Source of the DNA: Cryptomeria japonica
Taxonomy: Eukaryota; Streptophyta; Pinopsida; Cupressales; Cupressaceae
Length of the DNA stretch: 64,000 nucleotides
NCBI RefSeq assembly: GCF_030272615.1
Contig: NC_081412.1
Coordinates: forward strand, 541,712,335 to 541,776,334
Direction: 5' to 3'
The notes below the pieces were generated by a model that ran no database searches, was not told where the DNA came from, and worked only from the letters and a program-made list of their open reading frames with translations. A program made the position numbers and the translations under genes. Shown piece by piece: positions 37,801 to 48,391 of the stretch. Each line of letters opens with the position of its first letter. The first letter of the stretch is position 1.

Positions 37801-40663
37801 AAAACCATGGTCCTGATGGCTTTACAGCTCTCTTCTTCCAAAAATGTTGGTCGTTTCTTAGGGAGGAGCTTCGCTTGGTTTTAGAGGAAGCTAGATGTAA
37901 TAGGACTATGTTAAAAGAGCTTAACTCAAAGTTAATTGCTCTTATTCCAAAAGGCGAGCACCCTAAGTCTTTTGCGGACTTTCGCCCAATTGCATTATGT
38001 AACACTATATAAAATTATTACCAAGGCTATTTCTTTAAGGCTTGCTAAGCTCATTCCTAAAGTTATTTCGGGTGAGCAAGGAGGCTTTGTCCCCAGTAGG
38101 GAAACGGCAGAAGGGGCTATTGTGGCTCATGAGATTCTTCACTCCATCTCTCAGTTATCTATTCCAGCTATGATTCTCAAATTGGACATGATGAAGGCCT
38201 ATGACAAGGTAAATTGGCAGGCTCTTTTGTCTGTGCTCACGAGATTTGGGTTTGGGATTAAATGGGTCAAGTGGATCCAGGATTGTATTAGCACGGATAG
38301 GTTCTCAGTAATTTTGAATGGCTCTCCATGTGGTTTCTTTGCCTCGTCTAGAGGCCTCAAGCAAGGGGATCCGTTGTCACTTTTTTTGTTTATCATTCTA
38401 GCTGAAGCTTTTAGTAGAGCCATTTCATTGCTAGAGATAGTGGTATGTGGAAGGGGATTACCATTCCTCATATGACCACGTCTCATACCCATTGCTTATT
38501 CGTGGATGACACCTTACTGTTTGGTTTAGCTACTATGGGGGAAGCTCGGGTCATTAACAAGATCATTTTGGATTACTCTTTATTTTCTAGTCAGCAGGTT
38601 AATCAGACCAAATCAAAGATTTTCTTCCTTAATGTCTCCCCTCTGGTTCAGAATAGATTATCTCGATTTTGGGGCTTCTCTATGGGTCAATTTTCTTGCA
38701 AATATTTAGGATTGCCCTTTTTTACCAATTCAGAGAAGCATAATTTTTGGGATCGGGTTTCAGGGGTTATCTCATCTAGGATTCTCTCTTGGTCTCACAA
38801 GTGGTTAACTTTATCAGGTAAAATTGTGCTTATTAGAGCTGTTTTAAATGCAGTTCCCATCTACCTCCTATCCATTTTGAAAGCTCCTAAAAAATTTGTG
38901 GCTGTTCTGCAATCAATTGTAAGATCCTTTTTATGGAGTGATAATGTTAATAAGAAAAATAGGATTCCCCTGTTGGCTTGGGATAGGGTTTGTGTACCTA
39001 AGGAAAAAGGGGATGTTGGGATAAAGGACTTAGGTAAGTAGAACTTGGCTCTTGGTGCTAAGTTAGTTTGGAAATTTTATAAGCAGCCTACCTCTAAATG
39101 GGCATCCATTTTATCTGCAAAGTACTTGAACAATTGTTCAAGAGAGGCTATCTTCATTGCTTCCTCCCTTCCCAAGGGGTCTGTGATTTGGAATTTCATG
39201 GCTGAATGCAAATCTATCATTTTTCCAGGATTGTCCTGGCTTATTCATAATGGTTGCAAGGCTAGGTTTTGGGATGAAGCTTGGAATGGCTTCCCTATAT
39301 TCTCTAGCCTTAGGGATTGGTCGCCCCTTATGTCCATCCTTAAATCCTCCTGGGGCATTTTCGTGGCAAATTATTTTTTTATTGACTCCTCGGGTTCCCT
39401 GCCTGTGGCTAAATGGAAATCAATTGAGTCACTTCCGTTGGATCAAGACATTAAGTCTGCATTTGTGGATGAGCTTAAGAAATGGTCATTAGTCTTCTCG
39501 GAGAAGGATGATGAGCTCATTTGGACTTATTCAAAATTAGGGGAATACTCGATCAAAGAAGGATATAATTTTTTGTCTCTAGATGTTAAACGAGATGATT
39601 TGCCATTTAAGCTATTTTGGCATGCTGCTTGTTTGCCCAAAGCAGGCGCATTTGCTTGGCTAGCGGTTTAGGATAGAATTCTTACTGGCATGAGGTTGGA
39701 TAGGTTGGTATTACTGTGGTTTTTCTGTGTGTTATGTGTGGTGGGTCCCTAGAATCTGTGGATCATCTTTTCCTACATTGTCACTTTGCGAGTCATTTTT
39801 GGTATTGGCTTTTTAACAAGTTAAATTGGAATTTTGTTCTTGGTAAAGATCTTAGATCCCACTTCATGAGCTAGCCCCTGTTATTTTCATCTGCATTTTA
39901 TGCTTGCCTTTGGATAATTTCTCAATCAGTTCTTATTTGGAAAATTTGTCTTCAGAGAAATAATATGATTTTTAAAAAACTTTCTTCTCCTCTGCATGAT
40001 GTGCTCTTTTGCATAGAGAAGTTGATTTCTGAGACTGTCTTAGCATTCATCTTTAAAGGTTCCAGTCTGCTTAATACTTTCACACCTTGGGATAATTGGG
40101 TGTCCAAAAATTGGGTAGCCTTGCAAACACTCCCTTTGAATGGTTCAATTTCTCAGGCGCGTCCTTTAGTAAACAAAAAGGAAGTAGTTTGGTTGCCACC
40201 ACCAGCTTTAAAAGTTAAGCTAAACTTTGATGGAGCCTCTCGTGGCAACCCGAGTAAATCTGCCATTGGGATTGTGGTCTCGGATGACAAGGTTGGTATC
40301 TTAAGAGCTCAATGTCAATGTATCGCCTTTGGGACTAACAATGAGGCTAAACTTCATGCTCTTTCCACAGGTCTAGAATTGCTCCTTTCATTACATTTGT
40401 TGGATGTTGTTATTGAGGGGGATTCTCAGGTGGTATTTTACATGGTTACGAATCGTTCATCCCACTCCTGGCACTTAAAGTATTGGTTGGATAAGATTCT
40501 TGATCAACTTGATTTGTTTAATTCCTTCACTATGGTTCATTGTTTTAGAGAAGCTAATACGGTGGCAGACTTTCTAGCTAATAAGCTTTGGATGAGGATA
40601 TTCAAGACTTGGTTAATGTGGTCCCCAGTTCTTTACCTCCATATCCGATTTAACCATTACTAG
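37801..40663 (+). pseudogene. LINE ORF2 product: reverse transcriptase and RNase H, decayed
   Basis: Plant L1-type ORF2 protein, which copies element RNA into DNA at a nicked target. It is visible from NHGPDGFTALFFQ, then LIPKGEHPKSFADFRPIALC, GEQGGFVPSRETAEG, LKLDMMKAYDKVNW (first catalytic Asp), SSRGLKQGDPLS, and LFVDDTLLFG (catalytic YVDD-type box). A long thumb/connection region ends with FWHAACLPKAGAFAWLAV, the zf-RVT-like motif. The RNase H domain lies at about 40180-40620: LNFDGASRGNPSKS, NNEAKLHALSTG, VIEGDSQVV and FREANTVADFLANK. Frame breaks near 38010, 38460 and 39670-39960 and stops at 39042 and 39669 make it inactive. The N-terminal endonuclease is absent because of the 5' truncation. 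Confidence 0.92.
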
Positions 40664-41320
40664 GCATTGGAGAAGCATGGCCTTGTGCCTCGTCTGGTGA
40701 TAACATCCGAGCATGCAGCTTAATGTGGTGGTGGTAGACCCTTGGACCCTCATTACCCCACTATGTCTGCATTAATGTGTGTTATCTCAGGGTGGGCTCA
40801 GGTTTTTGCTTTCTAGGCATTTGGTTGGTATTTGTGGTATGTGGGGAGCTCTTTCTTTCATGACTATTCTTTGGTTTCACTCTGTATCTATTTTTTTCCT
40901 AACTCAATTGTATCAGATGGTTCATGTACCTTGTATGATGGTTATATTTAGGCATGCAACATTTTATGATTGCTTTACTTTGCAAATCTCACTCTCGGTA
41001 CAGGTTTATCTTTTTTTGCAATTAGTTGAGGATTATGATGTGCGGAGGTAATTATATTTTGTACATGTGACTTCTTCCCTGTGATTATCATTATTGTCAT
41101 ATGGCATATGTCATTTGTTTTAATAGGGTTATTTTGGTTTGTACTTTATCTGGATGGTGCTTTCAGTTTTATTAAATCCATTACCTTCCTTTCCAAGTGG
41201 TGGTAGATCTTTTGTATGAGAGATGATCCCACGTGTGTGGTTATCTTGGTTTATTGTTTCGCATGTCTTTGATTTATGGCTATTTGCTTTGTGAGGATTT
41301 TGTAATCATTTTTTATAAAG
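40664..41320 (+). other. LINE internal spacer between RNase H and the 3' ORF
   Basis: T-rich, with no continuous coding frame; a 90-codon ORF at 40779-41051 has no recognisable motif. It may be a decayed upstream part of the downstream ORF. Confidence 0.45.
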
Positions 41321-42169
41321 GTGGCAGATTATCATCGTGTGGATTTCTTGGTTATTGTTTGGCATGTTTTTATTTTATGGATACTTGCTTCGTGTGGATT
41401 TTGTAATCATTTTTATTGGTGGCAGTTTATCGTTGCTGTGTTACACGTATCGGTGGGAGTTTGGCCCGCTTGTGTTAATATGTATTATGTCGTCCTTTCA
41501 TGGTTGCATTGTTCTCTTATGATGACATTGAGTTATTTTATACTCTGTTGTTTTTCCTTGGCTTTGCATTATCTTTTTTTGATGGAACCAGCGGGCTACC
41601 ACATCTTGATGCCTCGTAAACATTATGATTTCCAAGATTCTTATGCTTTGGTTGATGAAAAGCTTGGGCGTCTGTTTCAAGTTTATTCATTGGACTTTTC
41701 TCTAGCTTTTCGCAAGATTTTGGGAAAGCGTTGGTTGGCGGATAACTCTGGTTATTTTATTGTTGATATTGCATCTCGGTGTCTCACTATATGTATGGAT
41801 GTGCTTCTGGATTCTGATATGGTTAGGGCAATCTTTGATGCATATTTCAACACCGATTTCTACTCTTCTGATGATTTGGATAGTGCATTATCTAATTACC
41901 ATTTTGAACTTGGTGATTTTGAGTATGCTGGTTTTATTTCTCATTCTCAGTTTCTATCCTCTGGTTGGCATGGGGAACTTCTCTCAATTTTAAGGAATGG
42001 TTTGATATCTAAATCATATGATGACTCATTGTTTGCTATCGTTGCTCTATTAGATCATGTATCATATGATTGCTTGGCTACAGCTGTTAATATTTTTGCA
42101 GGAATGCACTTTCTCTTAGACTCTATGCACATCGTTCGGTCTTTGCCAATGCTAGTTTTGCCTATCTAG
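41321..42169 (+). CDS. Unassigned ORF in the 3' part of the LINE
   Basis: An open frame of 282 codons between the RNase H domain and the poly(A) tail of the LINE. The first about 85 residues are very hydrophobic and aromatic and read like chance translation of T-rich DNA. The internal ATG at 41582 (MEPAGYHILMPRKHYDF) gives a 195-residue product of ordinary composition, with a regular acidic/aromatic pattern (DAYFNTDFYSSDDLDSAL, NYHFELGDFEY). No domain is recognised. Plant LINEs normally end soon after RNase H, so this is either host sequence carried by the element (3' transduction) or a lineage-specific third ORF. That the ORF is uninterrupted while ORF2 is broken is notable. Confidence 0.5.
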   Translation: MADYHRVDFLVIVWHVFILWILASCGFCNHFYWWQFIVAVLHVSVGVWPACVNMYYVVLSWLHCSLMMTLSYFILCCFSLALHYLFLMEPAGYHILMPRKHYDFQDSYALVDEKLGRLFQVYSLDFSLAFRKILGKRWLADNSGYFIVDIASRCLTICMDVLLDSDMVRAIFDAYFNTDFYSSDDLDSALSNYHFELGDFEYAGFISHSQFLSSGWHGELLSILRNGLISKSYDDSLFAIVALLDHVSYDCLATAVNIFAGMHFLLDSMHIVRSLPMLVLPI

Positions 42170-42605
42170 ACGGTGCTTCCTTCTTCTCCTCCATTGGAAG
42201 GCTCTAGATCTTGGCTGTCGAATTCCTTGCCGTAGAGGCTCTTGAATTTGGAATTTTAAGTGAAGGTCTCCTAAGTACAAGTTTGAAGATTGTTTTTGGT
42301 TCACGGGTGTGGAGTAGGGTTATGTTCTTCATCTTTCCCTCTCCATTTTTACCAGCAGAGAAGGTTACTTTGTGAGAAATATCTGATGGGTCTGCTATTT
42401 GTCACATGACCTCTATGTAAAAATTGGCGACCGCATTTTCTAAGCGGGTCTTTGTATAAACGGATAGGGTATGGTTATAGGTTTATTTTATGAGTTGTGA
42501 CCGGAGGTTTTCTTCCAGGGTTCTTTCCTCTGATATGCTCTTTGAATCCTGTGTAAAAATATATATATATATTAATTAAAATTAGTGGAGTATTCCACTT
42601 TTATT

Positions 42606-42622
42606 GAAAAAAAAAAAAAAAA
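42606..42622 (+). other. LINE poly(A) tail
   Basis: A 17-A run at the 3' end, directly before the right target duplication. A short TA repeat (42558-42574) precedes it. Confidence 0.9.
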
Positions 42623-42650
42623 ACTAAAAAACAAAGAAATAAGAAAAGAT
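42623..42650. repeat. LINE target site duplication, right copy
   Basis: Matches 37749-37776 with one mismatch. Confidence 0.92.
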
Positions 42651-42921
42651 TTTCCATCCACATAAGTGATTGAGGTAATGTACTTAAATGGTAAAACTAT
42701 GAAACATTTAAAGATATTGTACTAAAAAAAAAGGTAATATTATTATACCATTTAAATTGTGTCTCATTTTGCACAAAGAAAGAAATTAAAAAGCATGGTT
42801 AAAAAGATAATAGAAATTTTTACTTCATTGTTTATTTTTTAACAAAATTAGTGATCTAAAATTTATATGTAAAACCAAAGATGAATTAATCAAGGCTCAT
42901 TCACTTGACACCTAGCAATTA
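42651..42921. other. Short non-genic spacer
   Basis: AT-rich DNA between the LINE and the gag-only LTR element; nothing recognised. Confidence 0.6.
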
Positions 42922-42926
42922 CATTT

Positions 42927-44198
42927 TCTAAAGTGGAAAAATCGAACCCTAATCGTTCTCCCCTCCCCAACTCCGAGGAGAGAGAAGGGAGAGTCACTAG
43001 GGTTGATGGTTTTCACTTAGGAGAGACTTTACATTCAAAAGAGGGGTTGAAACCCACAAGATCCAATCCCACGCAATGCAAGATTGGATTCTAAATGAGT
43101 TTCAAGGGTTATGACATCAAGGATACCCTCTTTTGTAAAGAATGTAGATAGAAAGATTGAACTAGGAATGCATGTAAAGTAGGAAAGATTCGCTTATAAA
43201 CAGAGATAGGGATATGGGATGAAGCTGCGGACCTGGAATCAGCAGTAAAATGTCGAGACGGTGCTGTTCTGCAAATTTGAGCGAAAGTTGACGGGACGAT
43301 GGTGCCCGGTGTGCACACGGTCCTCCGAAAAATCCGCGAAACGAAGGGGGATCTGTTCGTCTCTGCACAAGGATTCCAGATCTTCAATTACAGCCGCGTA
43401 CCTGCAACCTACACACAGAAAAGAGAGGATGATTGGGGGGTTAGGGATGAGGGGTTTGCCTTTAGGTCAAACCCCGGTTTTGGAATTAACCAAGAAATGA
43501 GAATGTTGTAAATGTAAATGTTTGTAATGTAAACAAGTACTGATACCTTGTTGTAAGAATGTTTGTATTCTTACATGCGAAGGTGTAATGTATGTAGTAT
43601 GTTGTATGTTGTATGTGATCTCCTCTTCAATGGTTGAATCCTTGTCTTGAATGCAACATTTAGCCTTGAATGGAGACTTAGAATGCTCAATTGCTTGAAG
43701 GAATACTTGAATGCTTGAATGTTTGAATGTTTGAATATCGCTTTCGCCTCTTGCTCGCATATGTTTTCCTCTTTTTTTTAACCTCCTCAAATGGGAGGGG
43801 AAATGTAGTTTATATACTTGTCAATTAGGGCTGATAGACTGATTTTCCCGACCTTAGGCCGACCAAGAAACATTATTTTCCAATTTGCAAACTTAAAGAC
43901 CTGATGCCCACAAGAGACCGGGCCCAAAATAGGGCCAGGGACCAGGGCACTGGGCACCATGGTCCTGGGGGACCAGGGCACTGGGCGCCCTAGTCCAGAA
44001 GGACCAGGGAGCTGGGCGCCATGGTCCCACCTCCCGGGACAACAGGGTGCAAAGAGGATCAGGCCAGGGTGCTGAAAAATGCAGTTTTTGATGTCATGAA
44101 CAAGTTTCGGGGTTTCCATTCAGGTTCCGTGTTGCATCGCCATTGTGAAGACCCAAATGCAGTTGAAATTGCAAGTGTCACAATTTTAGGACGCTACA
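42927..44198 (-). repeat. 3' LTR of the gag-only element
   Basis: 1272 bp, nearly identical to 49578-50810. On the minus strand it starts TGTAGCGTCC. Its other end reads TCTAAAG on the plus strand where the 5' LTR has TGTAAAG, a one-base change in the terminal dinucleotide. It holds three 31-bp GC-rich units at 43939, 43970 and 44001 against one full unit and a part in the other LTR. Confidence 0.92.
43939..44028. repeat. 31-bp tandem hairpin units in the LTR
   Basis: Three units of the form ggaccagggcactgggc-gccatggtcc. GGACCA and TGGTCC at the unit ends can pair. In the 5' LTR the matching place (50590-50638) has one full and one shortened unit, which explains the 39-bp difference in LTR length. 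Confidence 0.85.
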
Positions 44199-44213
44199 TT
44201 TAGCCCCCACTTT
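44199..44213 (-). other. Polypurine tract
   Basis: AAAGTGGGGGCTAAA on the minus strand, directly before the 3' LTR; the usual plus-strand primer site of LTR retrotransposons. Confidence 0.8.
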
Positions 44214-44220
44214 AGCGAGA

Positions 44221-44240
44221 GTATAAGCGTACGCTCATAC
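44221..44240. repeat. 20-bp near-perfect palindrome next to the polypurine tract
   Basis: gtataagcgtacgctcatac, with a perfect 10-bp core (agcgtacgct). A second inverted repeat, ttaaagcgatc with gattgctttaa, lies at about 44513-44556. Confidence 0.75.
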
Positions 44241-45412
44241 TTCCGGTAAAGTACAAGGAAACAACATTGAAAGACTTTCACCACGTCAAGGAGGCAAGAT
44301 ACACCAAGCCCCCAGTGGACTAAGGATCTTATGACTTCGATTGACAAAGTAAAAGGGAAGATCACGAGGGAGAACCATGACTGTCAGTAGTAAGGTTCCC
44401 TCACTATGAGTCATGCAAGAAAGATATCAAAAATTATCAAGGCAAAGCTAAATTTGTCAAGAAATTTTCAAGTATCTTGAAAAGATATGAACGGGATTTA
44501 TGCCCCCCTACGTTAAAGCGATCGCACACGCCTCACCGGGGGTGATTGCTTTAAGGTAGTGATGCATATAAGAAATGAGAAAGGAGCACGTTATCACAAG
44601 GATTTAGCCCCCAAGTGTGAGATAAGCCCAAGGATAATAGACACAAAACACAAAGCACGAGGTGACTTCGCTTTCCTCAGGGTCAGTATGTTGTATGATA
44701 ATTCATGTATATCATATGTATGTATGCATAATTGTTCTTCATTCCCCAATCAAGGAAGGTCACCTAGAAGAAGGGAACACATGTGTCTTTTGAGTCAACA
44801 TGAGAGAGACCAAAAGAGATCTCAATGCTTTGCATCGTCCTCAAGTAGACAACACTAAGGACAACAAATAGAAGAATGAGAATAACACATAGAAGAAGTA
44901 ACAAAAGAGATCAAGAGAGAAGGAGAGAGTCTGCTATGCTAATGAAACTAGTCCAGCACGTCATCTACCCCCCGATCTTGTTGATCAATATTTCGAGAAG
45001 GCAGGAAACACGATAGAGGAGGAACATCCAACACAGCAGATGGAGCTATCACAAGATCCAAACAAGGGCTATGTTCATGTTCCGAGCCACGTTGTTCTTG
45101 TCTAGGAGCTAGGATAAGTGCTTTAGAAAATTCGTTAGATAAATGGTTATCAACATCAACATATTCATATTCACTATCAGAATGAACAGGAGTAACATTT
45201 TCATCATGAATAACATTTTCATCTATATCATCATCAAGATTTATAAAAATAGGATCTTTAACTCACACAGGATCAAGACCATCATGCATCTTATGTTCAG
45301 GAGATTTCGGCTCAATCATCAGCTGAGGAGAAAATGGAATAATATTAGTTCAAGGTGTTTTTGGGGATTGCAAAGTTTGAGAAGCAGCTACCTGAGCTCT
45401 AAGACGACGCTT
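44241..45412 (-). other. 3' untranslated region of the gag-only element
   Basis: No coding capacity for protease, reverse transcriptase or integrase is visible on the minus strand; pol would be expected here in an autonomous element. Confidence 0.7.
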
Positions 45413-48391
45413 TCATCGGCGTTCACGTGCAGAACGATTTCGTCTAGTCTTAGTAGGAAGTTGCGAAGATTGAGGAGGAGGAATGTTCTCATCCTTATCA
45501 CTTGGGTGTTTAGGTTGTGGTCTCTTAGGTTGAACAATAGGAGAAGAGGAAGGTCTCTTCTCTCCATAAGAGGAAGGAGGAGGAACTGCTCCATATAAGG
45601 GAGGAATACTTGGTTTAGGAAGGAGACCAAGTCCATCATGACGAGGAGGTATAGGTCTACTTTTAGGAAGTTTATTAGATATAGGCATAGTCACATCCAT
45701 AGGGATGGGTTGGGAATCTTCTTGAGGAAAGACATTAGTTTTATCTTTCAAAGGAAGAACTTCCTTCTCAAGAACGATAGGAATATCAAGTTTGGGTGTT
45801 CTAGGTTCACTTAGAGATAGGATCATATCTTTCTTCCACTTTTGATAAGATTTGAAAAGATGATCACTCCGCGGTGGAAGAGATTGGAATTGTTTAGGCC
45901 AAAAGTAATCAATAGGAACGCTAGAAGTTCTTTCAGCTGGTTTAAAGAGACTATGATTGATAGTAACAACTTCACCATTATGGGGAAATTTCAGACACTT
46001 ATGAATAGGAGAAGCAATAGCTTTCATGGAAGACAGCCAAGGATAGCCTAGCTTCACACGAAATTGTTCGGACGATGGAATAATAGCAAAGTCCACATCA
46101 AGGGATTTGTTATGGACCTCAATAGGTAATGTAATAGAACCAATTGCAGGAGAAGAAAATGCATCAAATAATTTCACAAGCACATTTGTTTCGTCATAGA
46201 TCACTTGATTCAATTGCAAAGTAAAAAGAAATTCTTCAGTAATGATATTAACCATACAAGAAGGATCAATAAGCACTCCACGACAAGGTGTATTCTTGAA
46301 TTTTGCAACTATATATAAAGGACCACCAGGTGCCCTGATAGTTTCACTAGAATCAAAGGTGATGGAAGGTTCTTTAGGGATTTTCTGCTGCTCTACAAAG
46401 TTAATCACATTCAGAGTCATAGACACAAGATCATCAGGTGAGACAGAGGAATCAGTAGTATCAATTGCATTAGAGGTATGAGAAGGTAATGGATCAGTAA
46501 AAATCTGAAGATTTTGGTTAGGAGGAGCTACAGATGTGTTGCCTTTATCATTCACACCAGAAACAGAGATAGTATTATTATCAATCAAATCTTGAATTTT
46601 ACCCTTTAAAGCAAAACATTTTTCAGTATCATGCCCAGGATGATGATGAAATTGACAAAAAGATTTGTTATCAAAATAGGGTGAATTAATCTTTGCAGGA
46701 TCTATTTGCCTTATAGGAGGAAGAGTAAGCACATTTTGTTCCAATAACTTATTCATAATACTATGCAATGATTCATTCAAAGGAGTAAACTTTCTTTCTT
46801 TCTTGAAAAACTTAGAAATAGGAGGCACACCTGATGCCGCATTCACATTGTTGTTGATGATGTTTTCATTGAATTTAATGGACTCTCTGTTCGATTTAAA
46901 CTTCCCAAATGGTTGTTGACTACTATCACCCTTATCACTCGGAGCCATTGGATTTGCTTGTTCCATTTGACTCACAGTCAGTTGATAATTGTGAAGAGTT
47001 GCGCACAACTGTTGGAAAGAAGTAAACTCAGAAAACAGAAGTTTTTCTCTAATATCTTTTTGTAAATTAGAAATAAAGATTCTTTGAATATCATTGTCAG
47101 GCACTGGAAAAGAAATTTGAGCATACAAATGCTTATATCTACCAATGAAATCAGTCACTTTTTCTTTAACACCTTGTTTACAATGCATTAAATCAATCAA
47201 AGTAACTTTAGGACTTATATTGTTTTGAAATTGTTGAATGAAAGCATTTGCAAGTTGTTCGAAAGAAGTAATAGAATAAGAAGGCAACGAGCAATACCAT
47301 TGTAGGGCTTTATCTCTTAATGTTCTAGTAAACAGTTTTGCAAGCAACCTTTGGTCATAAGCAAAATCAGTACATATTGTTTGAAAGGTCTTAACATGTG
47401 TTAGAGGATCACCCTTACCATTATAAAGCTCCAAATGCGGAATTTCAACATGTTTAGGGGGGATAGCTCGAACAATGTCAAGAGAAAGTGGGCTCGCAAC
47501 ATCAAATGTGGGCACACTAAACTTAGATTGATTCATAGAGGCAATTTGCTGTTGTAAAGAAGAGACAGTTTGTGCAAGATTGTTAATGGTCACTTCAGTC
47601 GAAGAGTTCATATTAGATGTGTTATATTGTGATGGATGTGTTATGTTATTAAAAGAAGGTAGAGAGTAAGGTGGTGGGACACTATGATAGTTAGTCATAG
47701 GAGATGATTGGAAAGGAGGAACACTACAAGGAGGAATGGAATGGTTAAATGAATTGCCCCTTTGTGTCATGTTTATTTGTGGAGATATAATAGGGACACT
47801 CATTGAAGGAATGGATGAAGAAGTTGGATTGAATGAAGGAAGAGGGTTGATTGAAGAAGAGGGATTGCCCCCATGACTGGTGATCATAGGTGGAATGTCT
47901 TGTATTGAAGTAGTCATTGTGTTTGATGTAAAAGTAGGTATACTAGCAATAGGAGTTGTCAAAGGAATAGAATGATTAACTTGAGTAGGAGGTTGTGTAT
48001 AACCTAAGGTTTCGGCACAACTTTTCATCGGCATCATATTCGAATCCACAATGTGTGCAATACCACGCAAAATATCAATTCCATTCTTATCACTTTGAAC
48101 CATACATTTTAGACCCTCAATTAATGAAAGAGCTTGACTATCGAGGTATTCCTGAGACATCCATTGTCGAAAATCATCAAATTGGTTATCCAATTTTGAA
48201 AGTTGTTCTACAGAAACCTCATGGAGAGCTTCTTCATCATTAAGAGGATTAGAGGAATTACCCATGTCCTCGTTAAAAAGGCCATTCAAATTAGGTTCCA
48301 TCTCCTCAGTAATTACACCTTGGAAGGACTTAATTCTAAGGCTTCGTCTAACGGGAATAGTGTAAGTAGGGCTTATTGTTGTAAAACTCAT
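45413..48391 (-). CDS. Gag protein of a non-autonomous Ty3/gypsy-like element
   Basis: An intact ORF of 992 codons starting ATG (MSFTTISPTYTIPVRRS). A Ser/Pro/Asn-rich region covers about residues 140-310. A retrotransposon gag (capsid) domain follows at about 330-490, with LELYNGKGDPLTHVKTFQ, LQWYCSLPSYSITSFEQL and QQFQNNISPKVTLIDLM. A zinc-knuckle-like CQFHHHPGHDTEKC lies at about 600. At about 700-800 is a retropepsin-like fold region, CRGVLIDPSCMVNIITEEF, in which the usual catalytic D-S/T-G reads D-P-S. It is therefore probably not an active protease. The C-terminus is Pro/Arg-rich and ends RRNRSARERR. The protein would form particles and package RNA; pol must come from elsewhere. The intact frame suggests recent activity or selection on gag. 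Confidence 0.85.
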   Translation of the reverse strand: MSFTTISPTYTIPVRRSLRIKSFQGVITEEMEPNLNGLFNEDMGNSSNPLNDEEALHEVSVEQLSKLDNQFDDFRQWMSQEYLDSQALSLIEGLKCMVQSDKNGIDILRGIAHIVDSNMMPMKSCAETLGYTQPPTQVNHSIPLTTPIASIPTFTSNTMTTSIQDIPPMITSHGGNPSSSINPLPSFNPTSSSIPSMSVPIISPQINMTQRGNSFNHSIPPCSVPPFQSSPMTNYHSVPPPYSLPSFNNITHPSQYNTSNMNSSTEVTINNLAQTVSSLQQQIASMNQSKFSVPTFDVASPLSLDIVRAIPPKHVEIPHLELYNGKGDPLTHVKTFQTICTDFAYDQRLLAKLFTRTLRDKALQWYCSLPSYSITSFEQLANAFIQQFQNNISPKVTLIDLMHCKQGVKEKVTDFIGRYKHLYAQISFPVPDNDIQRIFISNLQKDIREKLLFSEFTSFQQLCATLHNYQLTVSQMEQANPMAPSDKGDSSQQPFGKFKSNRESIKFNENIINNNVNAASGVPPISKFFKKERKFTPLNESLHSIMNKLLEQNVLTLPPIRQIDPAKINSPYFDNKSFCQFHHHPGHDTEKCFALKGKIQDLIDNNTISVSGVNDKGNTSVAPPNQNLQIFTDPLPSHTSNAIDTTDSSVSPDDLVSMTLNVINFVEQQKIPKEPSITFDSSETIRAPGGPLYIVAKFKNTPCRGVLIDPSCMVNIITEEFLFTLQLNQVIYDETNVLVKLFDAFSSPAIGSITLPIEVHNKSLDVDFAIIPSSEQFRVKLGYPWLSSMKAIASPIHKCLKFPHNGEVVTINHSLFKPAERTSSVPIDYFWPKQFQSLPPRSDHLFKSYQKWKKDMILSLSEPRTPKLDIPIVLEKEVLPLKDKTNVFPQEDSQPIPMDVTMPISNKLPKSRPIPPRHDGLGLLPKPSIPPLYGAVPPPSSYGEKRPSSSPIVQPKRPQPKHPSDKDENIPPPQSSQLPTKTRRNRSARERR

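Larger units (their letters stand above)
37777..42622 (+). mobile_element. LINE (non-LTR retrotransposon), 5'-truncated
   Basis: Bounded by a 28-bp target duplication and ending in a 17-A tail. It contains most of the reverse transcriptase, a zinc-binding-type C-terminal region, an RNase H domain and a further 3' ORF. The endonuclease domain and ORF1 are missing, so it is a 5'-truncated insertion as expected from target-primed reverse transcription. The first about 24 bp after the target duplication (atactaaacagttcaaatct...) resemble host DNA at about 37706-37728 rather than LINE sequence. Confidence 0.92.

Noticed and set aside
43109-43511. Short ORFs on both strands in the LTR, repeated at 49760-50162
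   Set aside because: They lie within LTRs, are conserved only because the LTRs are, and lack any domain.
45143-45598. 151-codon plus-strand ORF
   Set aside because: Low-complexity and mostly overlapping the 3' end of the real gag frame on the other strand.
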